DNA of 43,208 nt from Perkinsus chesapeaki (GCA_013115145.1 JAAPAO010000283.1:1-43208), one strand, 5' to 3'. Counted from the first letter of the stretch, positions 1-11,739 are shown. Made by a program: numbers and translations. Notes: generated by a model not told the origin, from the sequence alone.

Positions 1-94
1 ATACTTCATGTGAGACGAGCCTGGAGCCCCTGTAGTATAGTGAGTCACTATTGGTGACCGCTAGTGGCTGGAAGTAGACCCCGTCAACTGGCCC

Positions 95-854
95 TTGAAG
101 GCCGCAGGACTCTACTTTCCTCGGTTGAATGAGAATGAGCACATTCTAGGGGTGCATCACGAGAATAATGTTGCCGCTATCAGGTACTTCGAACCAGATG
201 AAGAGGCAAGCATTCCGATCCTCCAGCATATAACTAAGAGACTCCATCGAATTGCTAGGATTCCCGATCGGTTTGGAGAAGGCATTATTATTGAGCGAGT
301 GCGTGGGACATATGCTACGTATGCTGGAGCAATCGTCTCCCAAACCACTATTCTTTTTGCAAGGTCACCTTTATTTTACAACGAGTACAGCACTGACGAT
401 AACAGTCCTCGAATAGCCGGAATGTCGGTTTTTTTAAGCCATGTGGGTCCCCTTTGGAGAGTGCCTTTAGCTACTCGGTGGCCAGCCCCTATCTCCAAAT
501 CGCGGTGGTGACACGGTCTACCCGCTGGGGCACATTACAGAGTGTTTAGCGGAAGATATGTGAGGCTTGCTCGACTTTCTACAATTATCTGTACAGGCGA
601 GAGTTTAGGCCTTGTTGCCATTCACGAATTTTCGGGCCACTTCGCATACCGCCGAAGCTTGGGAGGGGTATCTTGCAGTACAACACCGAGCTCGACGGAA
701 CTTCTTCAAAAGGCACTGTACGCCTTATCCTTCTTTATTTTTGTCGCCCTATCGTGGGGTTCAGGAAGTTGGCGATTGTCCACTATCTTCACCCGATGAT
801 GATATGTGGCTCCTACATCGCTACTTCCGAGCGAGCCCCTACTACAACGTATAG
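95..854 (+). pseudogene. Prolyl 4-hydroxylase-like paralogue with lost iron ligands
   Basis: This is a diverged, probably inactive relative of the prolyl 4-hydroxylase just downstream. The segment with IARIPDRFGEG (about 255-285) matches AARIPDKFGET of the downstream gene. A 48-nt GT-AG intron (about 317-364) falls at the same place and phase as the intron before the downstream HHD motif. After it, MSVFLSHV matches TIIVYLSDV, then GGDTVYP (about 507-527) matches the family GGxTxFP motif. PKLGRGILQYN (about 653-685) matches PKLGRAVLFYS, and WLLHRYF before the stop at 854 matches WITQRWF. The HxD position reads STD instead of HHD, and the distal His/Lys region is not preserved. Reaching all pieces needs several frame changes, which may be introns or decay. 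The start at 95 is only the first frame start; an upstream exon is possible. It is either a pseudogene or a non-catalytic paralogue. Confidence 0.55.
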
Positions 855-1038
855 TCCTAAGGCATGAGACATACTAGCACACTTGCAGGTCCTCGGGGCG
901 ATGGATCCTCGTCACGATGGGCTTCCCTCGTCTGGTGGCTCTGAAGCAGCTGCTGGTGATTGGAGAGTTATCAGTCAATATCGGCCCCGGATATACGTAG
1001 GGTCATCGATTTCCACGCCAATTAAAATGTGAATACAG

Positions 1039-1994
1039 ATGACTGATAATTTCCTCACACCAGAAGAGTGTCAGCATCTAATTGGGTTGGCGGAGAACAA
1101 TCTCACTTTGGGGCGTATAGGCGGCGGTGGAGGCGGCGTAGCTGATGACGACATACGGAGTAGTTGGCAGTATGTACCCGGGAGGAGGCCCGCACTGCAC
1201 TTGTCGGTCGTCGCCCGCTTGCTTGTGGGCAATAATCCATCTGTTACTCGAGGCACTGATTACTGTGCGAGATATGTTCAGGTTTTACACCGGTGCTAAT
1301 GACAGTCTGACGGATATGACATTGAGAGCAATCCTGAAGCGCTTCCAGCGCGCCGCAAGGATACCGGATAAGTTTGGAGAAACCCTTCAAATTGGAAGAT
1401 ATGAGAAAGGGCAAAAGTAGGGTGACCTTGGATGACCCGAGTTTGTTGGAATGGTTGCCTCCCGTAGATACGAAATTCATCATGACAGCACACCGGGGCG
1501 CGGCTCGGCAATGTGGCGGCCAGCTACTATCATTGTGTATCTCTCCGACGTCGAGGAAGGCGGACACACTATCTTCATACCGTATGTGTTCAAGATCGAT
1601 TACCTGCAAGTTGCTAGTTTAGGTTTAACGATGAGCGGTGTCGGCCTTTGTCGCTTTGTTGTCAAAAAGATGAGGTGCAAGGGACAATAAGAATCCCTCC
1701 TAAACTGGGGAGGGCTGTCTTGTTCTATAGCTACGATCTGGAAGGGAGGCATGATCCAGCCAGCCGCCATGCAGCATGCCCGGTGATCAAAGGTAAGATC
1801 TTATCATCCGTGTGATGATATAGGTATCATCAAGTGTAAATTGCATTCCAGGAACCAAGTGGATCACACAGCGATGGTTTCAAGGCACTGATTTCGAGGA
1901 TCGAGTGCATGAGCTAGATCCCAGGTATGTCAGGGAAAGAAGGAATTCGATCCCCGTCCGCGGAACAGTATCAGTTTTCGGGTATATGAAGTGA
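1039..1994 (+). CDS. Prolyl 4-hydroxylase (2OG-Fe(II) dioxygenase), five exons
   Basis: The product hydroxylates proline using 2-oxoglutarate, O2 and Fe(II). The opening FLTPEECQHLIGLAE is the usual P4H N-terminal helix. Introns at 1170-1281, 1417-1467, 1582-1622 and 1793-1851 join in frame. The second join gives GQKYEIHHDS, with the HxD iron ligands; the third continues past EEGGHTIF; the last gives SRHAACPVIKGTKWITQRWF, which holds the distal iron-binding His and the 2-oxoglutarate-binding Lys. PKLGRAVLFYSY precedes it. The frame ends at tga 1992-1994. All catalytic residues are present, so the gene looks intact. A glycine run (GGGGGG, about 1120-1137) is inserted early. No signal peptide is seen from this start, so an upstream exon may exist. 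It forms a tandem pair with the decayed copy at 95-854. Confidence 0.82.
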
Positions 1995-2669
1995 TCTAAG
2001 GATGGGTATGGGGGTCGTATACAGGTTGAACTCCGGGCCGCTCATGTTTGTTCTGCTATCAGTAGATCTTCCATCATAGCTGTGGTTACCCTCAGACATG
2101 ACGGCTTACCCGGAATGACAGACAGCGAACTGAGGGATTGGGACATGGAGCATGTCAGAACTTGATTCAGAAGTTTTCTAGTGCTACGGCGTTTAGTTAG
2201 TTGAGATGGAACGTCCATAAATCCGGCAGACATGCCGCGCAGAGCTAATGACGTGAGTTCTTTTAAGAACTGGTTCTAAGTTAGACGGTCTAACTTAGAC
2301 CGCTGATTTCAAACTACAGGGTCTTTGTCTTCGTCTCCCTTTGATCACACACGAACGACATTTTGTTGGAATAGAGCCTCGATTCAACTAAGCATCAGAA
2401 CAGTGTATCGTAGTACTTGTTGTGAACACAGATGGTCGATAGTACGATAATCTGCTAAGGTTATACGGTCTGCTTGCTGCCAAATTATCAGTCTACTACG
2501 GAAGTGTTAGCTCAACCTATGATACTACCGATTAATTCACGTACCTACTGTCTATTTGCAACGGCGGAGTAGTTTCACCGCAGATTCAACCTTGCAACAC
2601 AAGGTAATCTTGGCAAGATTCACACTAGCGGATATCGTGGCCAAAGACTACCGATATGCGGTGATAGGT
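1995..2669. other. Intergenic region between converging genes
   Basis: This stretch lies between the 3' end of the prolyl 4-hydroxylase gene (+) and the presumed 3' end of the kinase-cyclase gene (-). I see no supportable gene in it. Its one structured element is the pair of palindromes at 2256-2299. Confidence 0.5.
2256..2299. repeat. Two adjacent near-perfect palindromes
   Basis: The first (2256-2271) has arms AGTTCTT and AAGAACT around TT. The second (2275-2299) has 12-bp arms TCTAAGTTAGAC and GTCTAACTTAGA around a single G. Both lie in the gap between convergent genes, so they could fold at the 3' end of either transcript or mark a small mobile or binding element. Seen directly; the function is unknown. 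Confidence 0.7.
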
Positions 2670-2959
2670 TCACAGTACGACAGTGCATGAAGGTGCTAAG
2701 ATACGCGCACTAGCTCTTTCGTGCACGATCACACATTGAGTTACACTCGGAAGAAGCGCAACAAGCCCCAAAGGGAAGGAGCCCCCATACAAATCCAAGG
2801 CAGTCACTCCAACCCAGCTCTGACTATCAACGTGGTGAATGGTAGAATCATCGCATGCACAATATACTTGGATACCTCGCTCTAGTTTAAAGGTCGTCCG
2901 GTTGCATTGAAGTACCGCATACGCTCCTGAGTAGTGCGAGCTTGACGGCACGAGTCCAA

Positions 2960-5900
2960 CTCTCGTACACACCATCAAACTGTCCATATCCTCGTTGAGC
3001 TGCAATAGTCGCTGCTCCTGGCCATTCGCGTGTTGCCTTGAGCGGAAATCAATCGCATAACCTGAACTCAGTGCAGGAGACCCGATATACTTAAGTGCCA
3101 ACCTCGCTTTCGATACTCCTCGACCTCTGCTCGGAGTTCGAACAACTCGATCAGTGCCCGATCGTGCTCTTCCTCGAGCTCATCGTATCTGCGTGCTTTT
3201 ATCTACAGTGATTTTCTGTATCTCAGTACGCCTCGACGAGCTTCCAATAGCTGGCTGAAGTTTTCTTTTTTTCCGGTAGACCTCCTGAGTTTTCTTGAGT
3301 ACTCTGAGAAATGGCTCTAGCACTATGTAATGCTTCCTTTTCCTCTGCCGAAGGGTAGGCCAGCTCCTTGGTTGAACGAGAATCCCGCCCAACATAAAAT
3401 AAATTGACGCCCGTATAGTCGTGAAGGTCTGTCCCGGTGGCACTCTGGCCTGGGGCCTGATCAAAGTTAGGTGTTCACTTGCCCGGCAAGGGTCCAGCAA
3501 TACGGCCGGTTGAGCAATCGGAGTTAGGGGAAAGATTCCAGACTCATCAGAATAGCCTAACTTTAATAGCTCTTCGCGGACCTAACGGAGGGGTTCAGTT
3601 CCCGCAGGGTCCCGGAAAACTCGTACATCGTGGGTTATGACAAGGTGGCCAGACTGAGCTACTTGGGCGACGGCCACCGCACAGTTCACTGTTTCCCCAC
3701 TGAGCACATATCTAGCAGCATGGCTTGCAAACACCGTGGAGCGTTTAAACCACCTGGGATTCATGGCCGCGATTACCATTCCGTGGGCTGGACCACAGTG
3801 CATGCTCATGCGCAGAGTGAAAAAGTCTTTATGTGTCACTAATGCCTCACCGAGCACACTTTGGCCAAACCTAGTTACCGTGTGATAGCACGGCTACAGA
3901 ATCACAGGGCTTTCACCTAAGCATCCTCTCAACATGTTCGTGCTTCCGGGGGGTCCTGTGTTGGAGAGGTGTGCTCGAAGGATCGTCGATGCCTCCAGCA
4001 GCAAGAAACGTGAGGTTTTGGACAAATGGAGTTGTATAGAGCTGATATTCCCGAGCCTTGACAGATTTCCCTTGTACGGGGCAATAGAGCCACTGAGGTT
4101 TAGGACCTCTTGCTGGATGAAGTTGTATAGGTCATTGACAGCGGCCGTGAAGTCGTATGATTCCTTTTGGGAAGTCTGTGTTGCTGTGATACATATGACC
4201 ATAACCTAAGGATTCAGTAATTCTTGCACCGTACGAGTAAGGGCCAACTTACTGATACCATCGGGTACGCTTGAGTCACGTTATCTTCTCCCTCTTCGAT
4301 ACGGTCACAGATAGAGCTCGGCAGGGATTTTCTCATAAAGTCAAGCCGAGTCTGGGCCTAATTTTTGGACTATGCCGAAACAGATAGAGCACGCTTAGCT
4401 ACTTCTGCGGCCGAAGCTGATAGCTGATGCAAGGCAAACATGCATTCTAATCTGGACAGCAACTGAAACTTGTCGAAAGGCTTGTAAATGAAGTCATTAG
4501 CCCTGCGAGGAACAGAAATATAGTACTCCAGAGCAAGTCGGAGGGCACCACCTGGCTTCAACTGCATCTCGCAGGATCTCACTGCTCTTCCTCGTAGACA
4601 TGCAAAGTATCAGAAGTTTATGCGAAAACCCTTCTCGAAGCTTTTTGATATACCTGACTTACTCTGGAAATCGATTACTAGTTCGTATTACTCGCAGCCA
4701 GCTTTGTCCCCTCTGACGTCCGTATCGACCATGACCAAATCGGGTACCTGAGAGCCGGCCTATACCAACACTCTACATGAGAGCCGACTAGCCGATGGGT
4801 CTGCAACCATTGGTCAGCGGCGTTGGTGGTAGACGCTTGATGAAAAAACCTAAAAATGCCTGAAATAGCTTTCACATTGTCTTGAAGGCTACCATTTATC
4901 TTCTGCGAGTTCGGGGAGATTTTCCAAGATGGCTAGAGTCATTGGATCCTCGTCAACCAGTAGAATATGCCTAGTCTCAGCATGCTGCGACGTATGCTTT
5001 GCTACAGTTCGAGCCGACAGCTGAAGCGCGAGCAGAATCTCCACATGGGTCTTGAGATTGATTTGAGCAGCTTTCAGAGAGATTTTTTTCATTGTCTTGA
5101 GATAATGAACGCATCATTTCTGTCTCCCGATTGTGTATTTCAAGCTCGGCAGACCTGGAGGCAAACCTTGTCTTGGCGCTGTGCAGCCTCGAGCGCCCGC
5201 TTGGCTTGAATTGACGCTGCAGCATCTGCATCTCTTCTGCTGGTTGGTAGACTAATAGTGACGCTGGTACCAAGTCCCTTACCTGGAAGAATAACCGACC
5301 CATCATCATGACGATGATGATCATGGACCACGTCAATATCGCTACCGGTACTCTCAATATGAAACCTTCCACCATGCGCTTTAACAATCCTTTCGACTAA
5401 TGCTAGTCCGAGGCCTATATGAAAGACTTGCAACCTTCAAGTCATTGATATCCACGTACCTAGCCCTTCATACTGTCTTAGCGCATGATCCTCCTCGCCC
5501 TGCTCGAACGGGTGAAGGATGCGGGCAAGGTGCTCCTCTTCTATGCCACAGCCCGTATCAGAAACCTTAGTACCGAAACGTCGGCAAAGCAAAGAGCTTG
5601 AACATACTCGGAAGAATGCGAAGCGGTCTGGCAGCTCCGGATCGACCATGTCGTGAACGGGGTCATGAGGATCGTCGAAATCGGGAACATGCACCTAAGA
5701 CCGATTGATGCGTTTCGGGGCGATGAACTTTCACACTCGGATCGTTCCTTCGTTCGTGAACTTGCACGCATTGCCAAGTACGTGCGACATCACTAGTTTG
5801 AACTTCTCGATATCAACCCAGACAACCGGAGGATAATCGAGATTGGTTGGGCACTCTTGCACCAAGGAGACCGCTGAAAAGGTTGTTGAAGTGCCAGCTG

Positions 5901-7196
5901 ATATCAGGTCACCGTGCCTGGTTTCAGCAAGGGTCGACCGCTCTTATCACAAGCCGTTTTTTGGGCGTGAACGGCCTCCTCGAGTGCATTGTAGAGATCA
6001 ACTGCTCGGGTTCTACATGAACAATCTTCCAGAAGCGCTGAAACTACAGCTTGTACTTCAGGCGCGAATCTTGAGCGAGCATCTTAGACATCTCGGTCAC
6101 GTCCTTGAATACTTCAAGGAGCCTCTTGGCCGACCCTGTCGACACCGTGCACTCTCTTGGAGACATGGAATGTGACACACCTTTCACGAGTTCCAAGTGC
6201 CTCTTGCGACCTGGGTTCGATTCACTTCCAGCTAGCGCATCTGCCAGGCCTATAATAGAAGAGACGGTTTCGCGCGAAAAACACAGTGGTCACCTATTAT
6301 GCCATTTATAGGTGTTCGTAATTCATGGGAGATATTTGCCAGCAGCGTCTCTTTTCTTATCTCATTTAGCTTCCTCTCGGATGTATCCTTCAGGATGAAT
6401 ACGATAAATACGGGCTCACGATCCTCATCTAGTTCTACTTAGCAAGATCAGCTTCCGGCAAACGCTTATGAGCCTACCAGCATGCCCATCATTTCTAACC
6501 TTCATCTCTAAGGTCCTGGACCACGAAAACGTGCGTCCCTCCTGTGTTTCGGGGGCGGATGCTGTCGGAGGGCGAATAAGTTGAGATAGAGCGAAGAGTC
6601 GTCCTTGTACTTCAATTGGAAACGTATGGCCTTGGCGGTGTATCCCATACGCCTGTGGATTAAAGGCAAACATGTTTGAGGATTCACTGGTATTCAGCCA
6701 CAAAAAAATCTTATGAAAGGATGGGCCTACGGACCTGCCTGCACTGCAATCAAGGTAGGCTTTTAGAAATGTTGCATGCGCGTGCATAAGCTGCACTTTG
6801 TTTTAGGACACTCACTTACCTCACGAAAGTGGATGAAGTCGGCCGGCCAAAACCCGTTCTTTTCCTTGCACCGCGCCATGCGTGCAATGAAACGTTCCAG
6901 CTGCGGCATGTGTAGTTCCTGGCTCTCTGGGGCCATGAAAATAGACATCTTCGAAGAGCTTAAGCTGGAGCGAACGGTACTCGGGCCTATTACTCCGAGT
7001 CTGTCGTCTTACTGTGTGTGGTCGAAGCCGAAAAGCTGCACTGTGGCCTGATTTGCTGCGACGATTTCACCCTCCAGATTGGTGATAACCATCGGGTCCA
7101 GCACGCACTCTGTAACTGCTATGAGAGTGAGGGCCGGCCCTTGCTGCGCGGCGGCAACTTGGCTGAGACGTCGCACTCTGCGAAGATGTAAGAATA
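2960..7196 (-). CDS. Hybrid sensor histidine kinase fused to class III cyclase-like domain
   Basis: Read right to left, the exons encode several domains in order. A PAS domain comes first (DPMVITNLEGEIVAANQATV about 7092-7033, then MSIFMAPESQELH about 6948-6910, then GIHRQGHTFPIEV about 6645-6607). A HisKA box with SHELRTPINGIIGLADAL follows; the phospho-His codon is at 6324-6326. HATPase_c comes next: N-box GNACKFTNEGTI about 5775-5740, DTGCGI and PFEQGEEDHALRQYEGLG about 5560-5460, GLGLALVERIVKAHGG about 5415-5370. A receiver domain has ILLVDEDP about 4970-4945, phospho-Asp in LVMVDTD (codon 4724-4726) and IYKPFDK about 4480-4460. A class III cyclase-like region has SMHCGPAHGM about 3810-3780 and, after splicing, MNPRYVLSGETVNCA. 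A coiled coil closes it (about 3185-2960). The kinase residues are intact, whereas the cyclase metal-binding Asp is not visible. The N-terminus, 3' end and several splice joins are uncertain. Confidence 0.75.
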
Positions 7197-8153
7197 CTTT
7201 GCACTTTCCTTAAGGCGATTACCCTATTGCTGGCGGTTTCTCATCTCGCTGTCTAGGGTTCCTCGGGATAGAGTCTGTTGTATCGCTCATTTCGCATAAA
7301 AAGACAAACCGGCTGCGTGACCCAGAATGAAGGCTTGTTGGCTAAAGCACATCGGTCATCACACAAAGTCTGTCCCGTTAAGGAAGGGCAAGATAGGCGT
7401 GTGTCAGACAATATAGAATGCATTGTGCTTAAGCGTAGATTAAACGATGTTGAGCTACACGCTCAGCCGCGAGAAGCGGAACGTCTGTCTTTGCCTCGTC
7501 CACTAGGCAAGTCAAAATACTCTACAGTGGAGAGCAGTAATACCTGCTGTAGAGCAAGATGCTATACCAATAGCTCCCTCTGATTCAGTTAAGGAATGTA
7601 TCAGTTGTGTTAGATCAATTAACCGGAGTCTCAAGGATAGAAGGTCGAATGAACCTTAGCCGGCTTTCTCACGGCTCGTTACCAGAGGAAAGAACTACAA
7701 CCTCATCATATAAACCTCTACAACAGGATGATGAAATACACTGGGGCCAGCGAGCCTTACTGCAGCAGGAGCAAATAAAAGGCATTATACGGCCGCATGA
7801 TGCGGCTGGTATCACACCCACGGATGACGACATCTTTACGAAGTGTCCGCTACTAGTTGTAATTTGACTTTGCAATCCTTTCTGTATCATGAGAATGGTA
7901 ACTCTGATTTTAGAATTTTCGAACTGCAATTCTTGCGATAAAACTTCTCGAATGGCTTTGGCCACGTGAAGAATAAAAGAGTCTGCAGTGTTGACACTTG
8001 TGACGTACAATTGGCAAGGAATGTCTAGATTGGTCGCCAAGGCGCATCTTTAGGATCTGAAGTTCAGACTTGTTGCAAGCACGAATGAAGCTCAACAATC
8101 CTTTATGCCAGAAATCAGGGTTACTATTCGATCCAACATACACAACATGCGAC
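7197..8153. other. Unassigned stretch upstream of the kinase gene
   Basis: This gap lies between the first recognisable PAS exon of the kinase (-) and the end of the EF-hand gene (-). It may hold the kinase promoter and N-terminal exons. The best minus-strand frame is 7669-8040, with a stretch reading HVAKAIREVLSQELQFENSK that I do not recognise. A plus frame at 7278-7583 has no family resemblance. I make no gene call here. Confidence 0.35.
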
Positions 8154-8950
8154 TCACGCCATCAGTGCGTCATCCAGATTTCCCGCCATCTGAGCAGAAG
8201 AGTGTATCAATTCTAGGTCGTATGTGCTTAGACAGCTGTCTAGACACGAGTAGTAAGCGGCGGATACCTACCTGGTATGCTGGGAAGATGAGTCCCATGT
8301 TGCGCTTTGCCATGGTCATGAACTGCTCGTATGATATCTTAACGCTGGCTGGGTCGCTCTTACTAAGCCCTGAAACATCGTTAGGTGTGACAAGCAATGA
8401 CTGAGGAGCACCCCTTCACCCATTGACTCTAATATTGTGTTGGCCTTTTCTTGAATGACACCCGGGGCTGCATCTGGGAAGTTGGCACTGACCAGGAGTT
8501 CAACAGCTCAAGAGCAAAAACTCGGTACCGTAGGATATTGAGGAGTTCGGAGTGATCGATGAAACCGGACTGATCTTCATCGAACATCAAAAACGCAAAC
8601 TGCAGCTTGCTGATCTGGTTGCTTCCAGTGTAATTAGACAAGCCAACCTGGAAAGGAGGCTTTGTCTCTAGACATCAGCTCGGTGGATACGATGAACTCT
8701 TTAAGCTCAATAGAGCCGCTTTTATCGGCATCGAATACGTCAAACATTCGCTTCATGAGGTAGGAGTCCTTCTGCTCCATCACGGCAAGGAATCTGCGTT
8801 AGGCGCCTTCCCTTCATTTCCCGCGCTTTCTCATGTTTACTCGGGATATTCGATTCTACCAGAGCCGTCCTGGTCAACAGCTTGGAATTTCTTGTACACC
8901 TTTTTGATGTAAGCTGGTTTGAGCTTGGTTCCACCAGTGAAGCCTTCCAT
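8154..8950 (-). CDS. Calcineurin-B-like EF-hand protein
   Basis: The start at 8950-8948 opens MEGFTGGTKLKPAYIKKVYK. Short introns join in frame to give a four-hand architecture. EF1 is VDQDGSGRIEYPEF and EF2 is FDADKSGSIELKEF. EF2 runs on, after an intron, into IVGLSNYTGSNQISKLQFAF, as in calcineurin B. EF3 is FDEDQSGFIDHSEL, followed by a weak EF4 (SDPASVKISYEQF) whose loop is not canonical. The body ends NMGLIFPAYQ, and a last small exon reading MAGNLDDALMA ends at 8154. The product would be a Ca2+-sensor regulatory subunit of the calcineurin B / CBL-like class; the partner is not known. The neighbour at 9052-9662 is another EF-hand gene on the same strand. Confidence 0.7.
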
Positions 8951-9051
8951 TATCCTAATAGGTTAATCACCACATCCGATCAAAGTGGTATACTTAGTCA
9001 TGCTATCTAGTCCTTGGGACCCGGCAGTGGGACTGACACCTGAGCCCTCTC

Positions 9052-9662
9052 TCACAGTGCTGCACAGATTCTACGAGGCTCACCGCCGGCGATGGCACCA
9101 CTTGAAGCTTTCGGTGGTTTCGGTCCAGGGCCTTTTCTTTCAAAGTCTATGTTGTGCGGATCCTCGCTGAATAGGGCGCGGAAAGCTGGAAAGGATGCCT
9201 GACAGATGCTCGAGGCAAGCAGTTCTTTGTTGGAAGTGACCTGGCCATCTCCGTCAGGGTCGCACATCGCTATCATTTCGTCAATTTCAGCATCGGTGGC
9301 GCTCTCTCCAATGAGAGAGAGGACATGACGGAGTTCGCTGGCGCCAACCTAAAAAGGCTTGGACAATGCCAGCTTTGCTCTCTCCCACATAGCCATTTCT
9401 GTCGAGATCGAATGAGTCAAACGCTGCTTTGATTTCATCATCTGCGTAGGTCATATGCTCGGCAGCTACCTGCAAATGCAAGGGCCTTCTTCAACGTTTC
9501 GTGACCATCATTTCGCTTTAGGAACCGGAAGACAAGCCAAAGTGATTGAATCGATTGTGTGACCTTGGCTGCTGGTTTGTGTGGCTTGTCTCGAATAGCC
9601 GTCACGGCACCCGGCAATGATACTACTCCGTTTACCGACTGCTGCACGCTTTCTTCTGCCAT
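9052..9662 (-). CDS. EF-hand calcium-binding protein
   Basis: The start at 9662 opens [18 protein letters not shown], a low-complexity N-terminus. After a roughly 115-nt intron the product continues [19 protein letters not shown] into a first EF-hand, [14 protein letters not shown] (the intron lies inside the loop), then [20 protein letters not shown] and a second hand with DPDGDGQ. A further intron leads to [19 protein letters not shown] and a Pro/Lys-rich tail. This is a calmodulin-like C-lobe layout with two hands and a long unstructured N-terminus. The stop at 9052 is used here, but a donor (GTGAGCC) just before it leaves open another 3' exon. I could not find an in-frame fusion to the EF-hand gene downstream. 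Confidence 0.65.
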
Positions 9663-9800
9663 TCCCCGAACGGATGACTTAGGGTCCCTAAGTTAAGGAG
9701 GGTTGCGCCCTTTCGAGAGATCGTTTGCGTCACTCGCAACAAAACAGGTAATTAAGCTCAGAGTAACATCGGTGGTAACTGGTAGTACAGGAGGGGCATG

Positions 9801-11739
9801 CTACCGCGTGCTCGACATGCTGTCGCTCAAGGAGCCACCGCCTTCAGCAGAGACCCCAGAGGAGTTCTCACGGTGGTTGCGGCCACTAGATAACGACGAA
9901 ACGCTCAGACCAGATGTCAATGCTCCAAGCCACTTCTTGCCCCATGAAGAAGAGGAAGAAGAATTAGGCATGCTTTTCGGCGGAGACTGCATGGTCGAGG
10001 ATTTCACTGATTCATGAATCGACTTTTTCGGCGGAATGGTCTCTTCGGCGTCGTCTACTTCATCGTCAGATATATCCCAGTCGTCGTCCTGTCCGCTCGC
10101 GAGAGCCTTATTGTCGGCCTTCGAACCAGCAGACGGTATGTTCAACCGTGGGACTTCCCGCAAAGGGTTCACTGGCACTGTTCGAGCAGGAGCATCTTCT
10201 TCATCGGAAGCGGGGAGCTCCTCTGCCGAGGTCTCACTCTCCTCTTCTTCTCTATTCTGTATAATCATCTGCCCCACGTCGTGGACCAAGTCATGGAATG
10301 CCCCCGCTGCAGTGTACTCTGTCTGCGTCCACCTGAAAGGCATGCTTGGAGTCCTTTTTGTTTTAGCTTGCCTACGCATCAGCTGGCAAGTGCTTCGTGG
10401 GAGCCTTGTACAAAAATGCCGACAAGTTGGGCCACAGCGTGCCGTCACCGCTTTCAGATGCTTCCGTCTGGGTGCTTGCGGGAACGCCGACCGTTGCTCG
10501 TCGACCACACCTGTAGCGGGGTAGACAAGTTACCGTAACCTGACCCTCACGCAGTGCAAAAGCGCTTCCCGGGCTTTGAAGGCGACACTTCCCGCTGCAC
10601 TTCTACTGCTCGTCCAACTAAAATGGCATACCTATATTCTTTCGCCTCATGAATCTACCTCCTTTGTCCTCTAGAAACTGTCCAACCTCAGTGGCCACTT
10701 CATAAGCCAGGCCTTGAGCAAAGGCTGTTATGGAGTGCTCTGTCTGGACGCTTTTTGGTAGGCCTCGGGGAGAGGTCCTAAATACACAGGAATCACTGTA
10801 GGGCCAGTGAGAGGGCCCTTTCAACAGCTATAGGGGCGCGAAGACTACTGTGTTGAGGTATTTGTGTGCGCAACTTCTTCAAAGTCTCCGCCGCTGTTTT
10901 CATCGGCATGTCCGCATCTACAAATAATGTCTAACAAGAAGACTTCAAAGGAAACCTTACAAGAAGCAGCCATTCACGGGGTGTACTTCCTGGGGATCGA
11001 CGCCTGTGTCTACCATCGTGGGCCTTTCTGAAAGTGACATGACATTAGCGAAGCTCCCTCTAATAAGAGGTGTACCATATAGGCTTCGCTGCTGCTGTGA
11101 CGGACCCTCCACACTCGGTGATCTTCGGTTGTTATCTCCGAGGCCAGCAAGCACTTCTTCGTACTGCTCAGTTACAGTCTTGAGCCTGCATCGGAAAGCG
11201 AATGTTTTTAAGAGGAAAAGCCGATGCTGATACGAAGGGTTTGAACGGCAGTAAGCCAGTGAAAGATACGTGTCCTACTTGAGCTACGAAAGATACTAAA
11301 CAGGTTAAGGCTCAGCAGGATATTGGAAACCTGGAGGTTGTAGAAAGGAGCGGTATGATTGACCCACTTATGCTGCAGCTCAATAATGGCTTGTCGATAA
11401 TGACTTATACAACTTCGAGCGACGTCTCGCTTCAACAGCTCCTGGTTAAGCCGACTGAAAATAACGGTCCGTAATCATGGCGACATCAACGAAGTAAGAT
11501 CACCTCTCTAGCTCGCGGCAACGAACACAAGCCGCCTCGGGCACATGCACTGTGGTTGGCTGATCTAGCTCGGCTTCACCCGTATCAGCTTGAATATACG
11601 AGACAGACATGGGGTGAGACCAGACATCACTGCCGAGAGGCCGTATAAGATATTTTTGTATATTCAAGAGGGGTCGGAGTTGACGACACAGTCTAACTAA
11701 TACAGTAGTACCGAGGGATTGCTGTAGGTGGATACGCAT
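9801..11739 (-). CDS. Unrecognised multi-exon protein, coiled-coil and acidic/Ser-rich
   Basis: I do not recognise this gene. The start at 11739 opens MRIHLQQSLGTTVLVRLCRQ; after an intron near 11500-11450 it continues LNQELLKRDVARSCISHY, a helical segment. Further likely exons carry LKTVTEQYEEVLAGLGDNN (about 11190-11135) and ITAFAQGLAYEVATEVGQFL (about 10740-10670). The last long open frame (to 9801) has WTQTEYTAAGAFHDLVHDVG, then a strongly acidic stretch with QDDDWDISDDEVDDAEE, then Ser-rich sequence including SSSSSSWGKKWLG and a Ser/Gly-rich tail. The layout suggests a cytosolic scaffold or tether with a disordered C-terminus. It could be two genes; the joins between exons are not proven. 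Confidence 0.4.

Noticed and set aside
6205-6222. B-box-like GGTTCGATTC
   Set aside because: It lies inside kinase coding sequence on the opposite strand, encodes part of the HisKA region, and has no tRNA-like surroundings.
10014-10538. Long plus-strand frames opposite the acidic protein
   Set aside because: They are antisense to the Ser- and Asp/Glu-rich minus-strand frame, and their Ser-rich or low-complexity content mirrors it.
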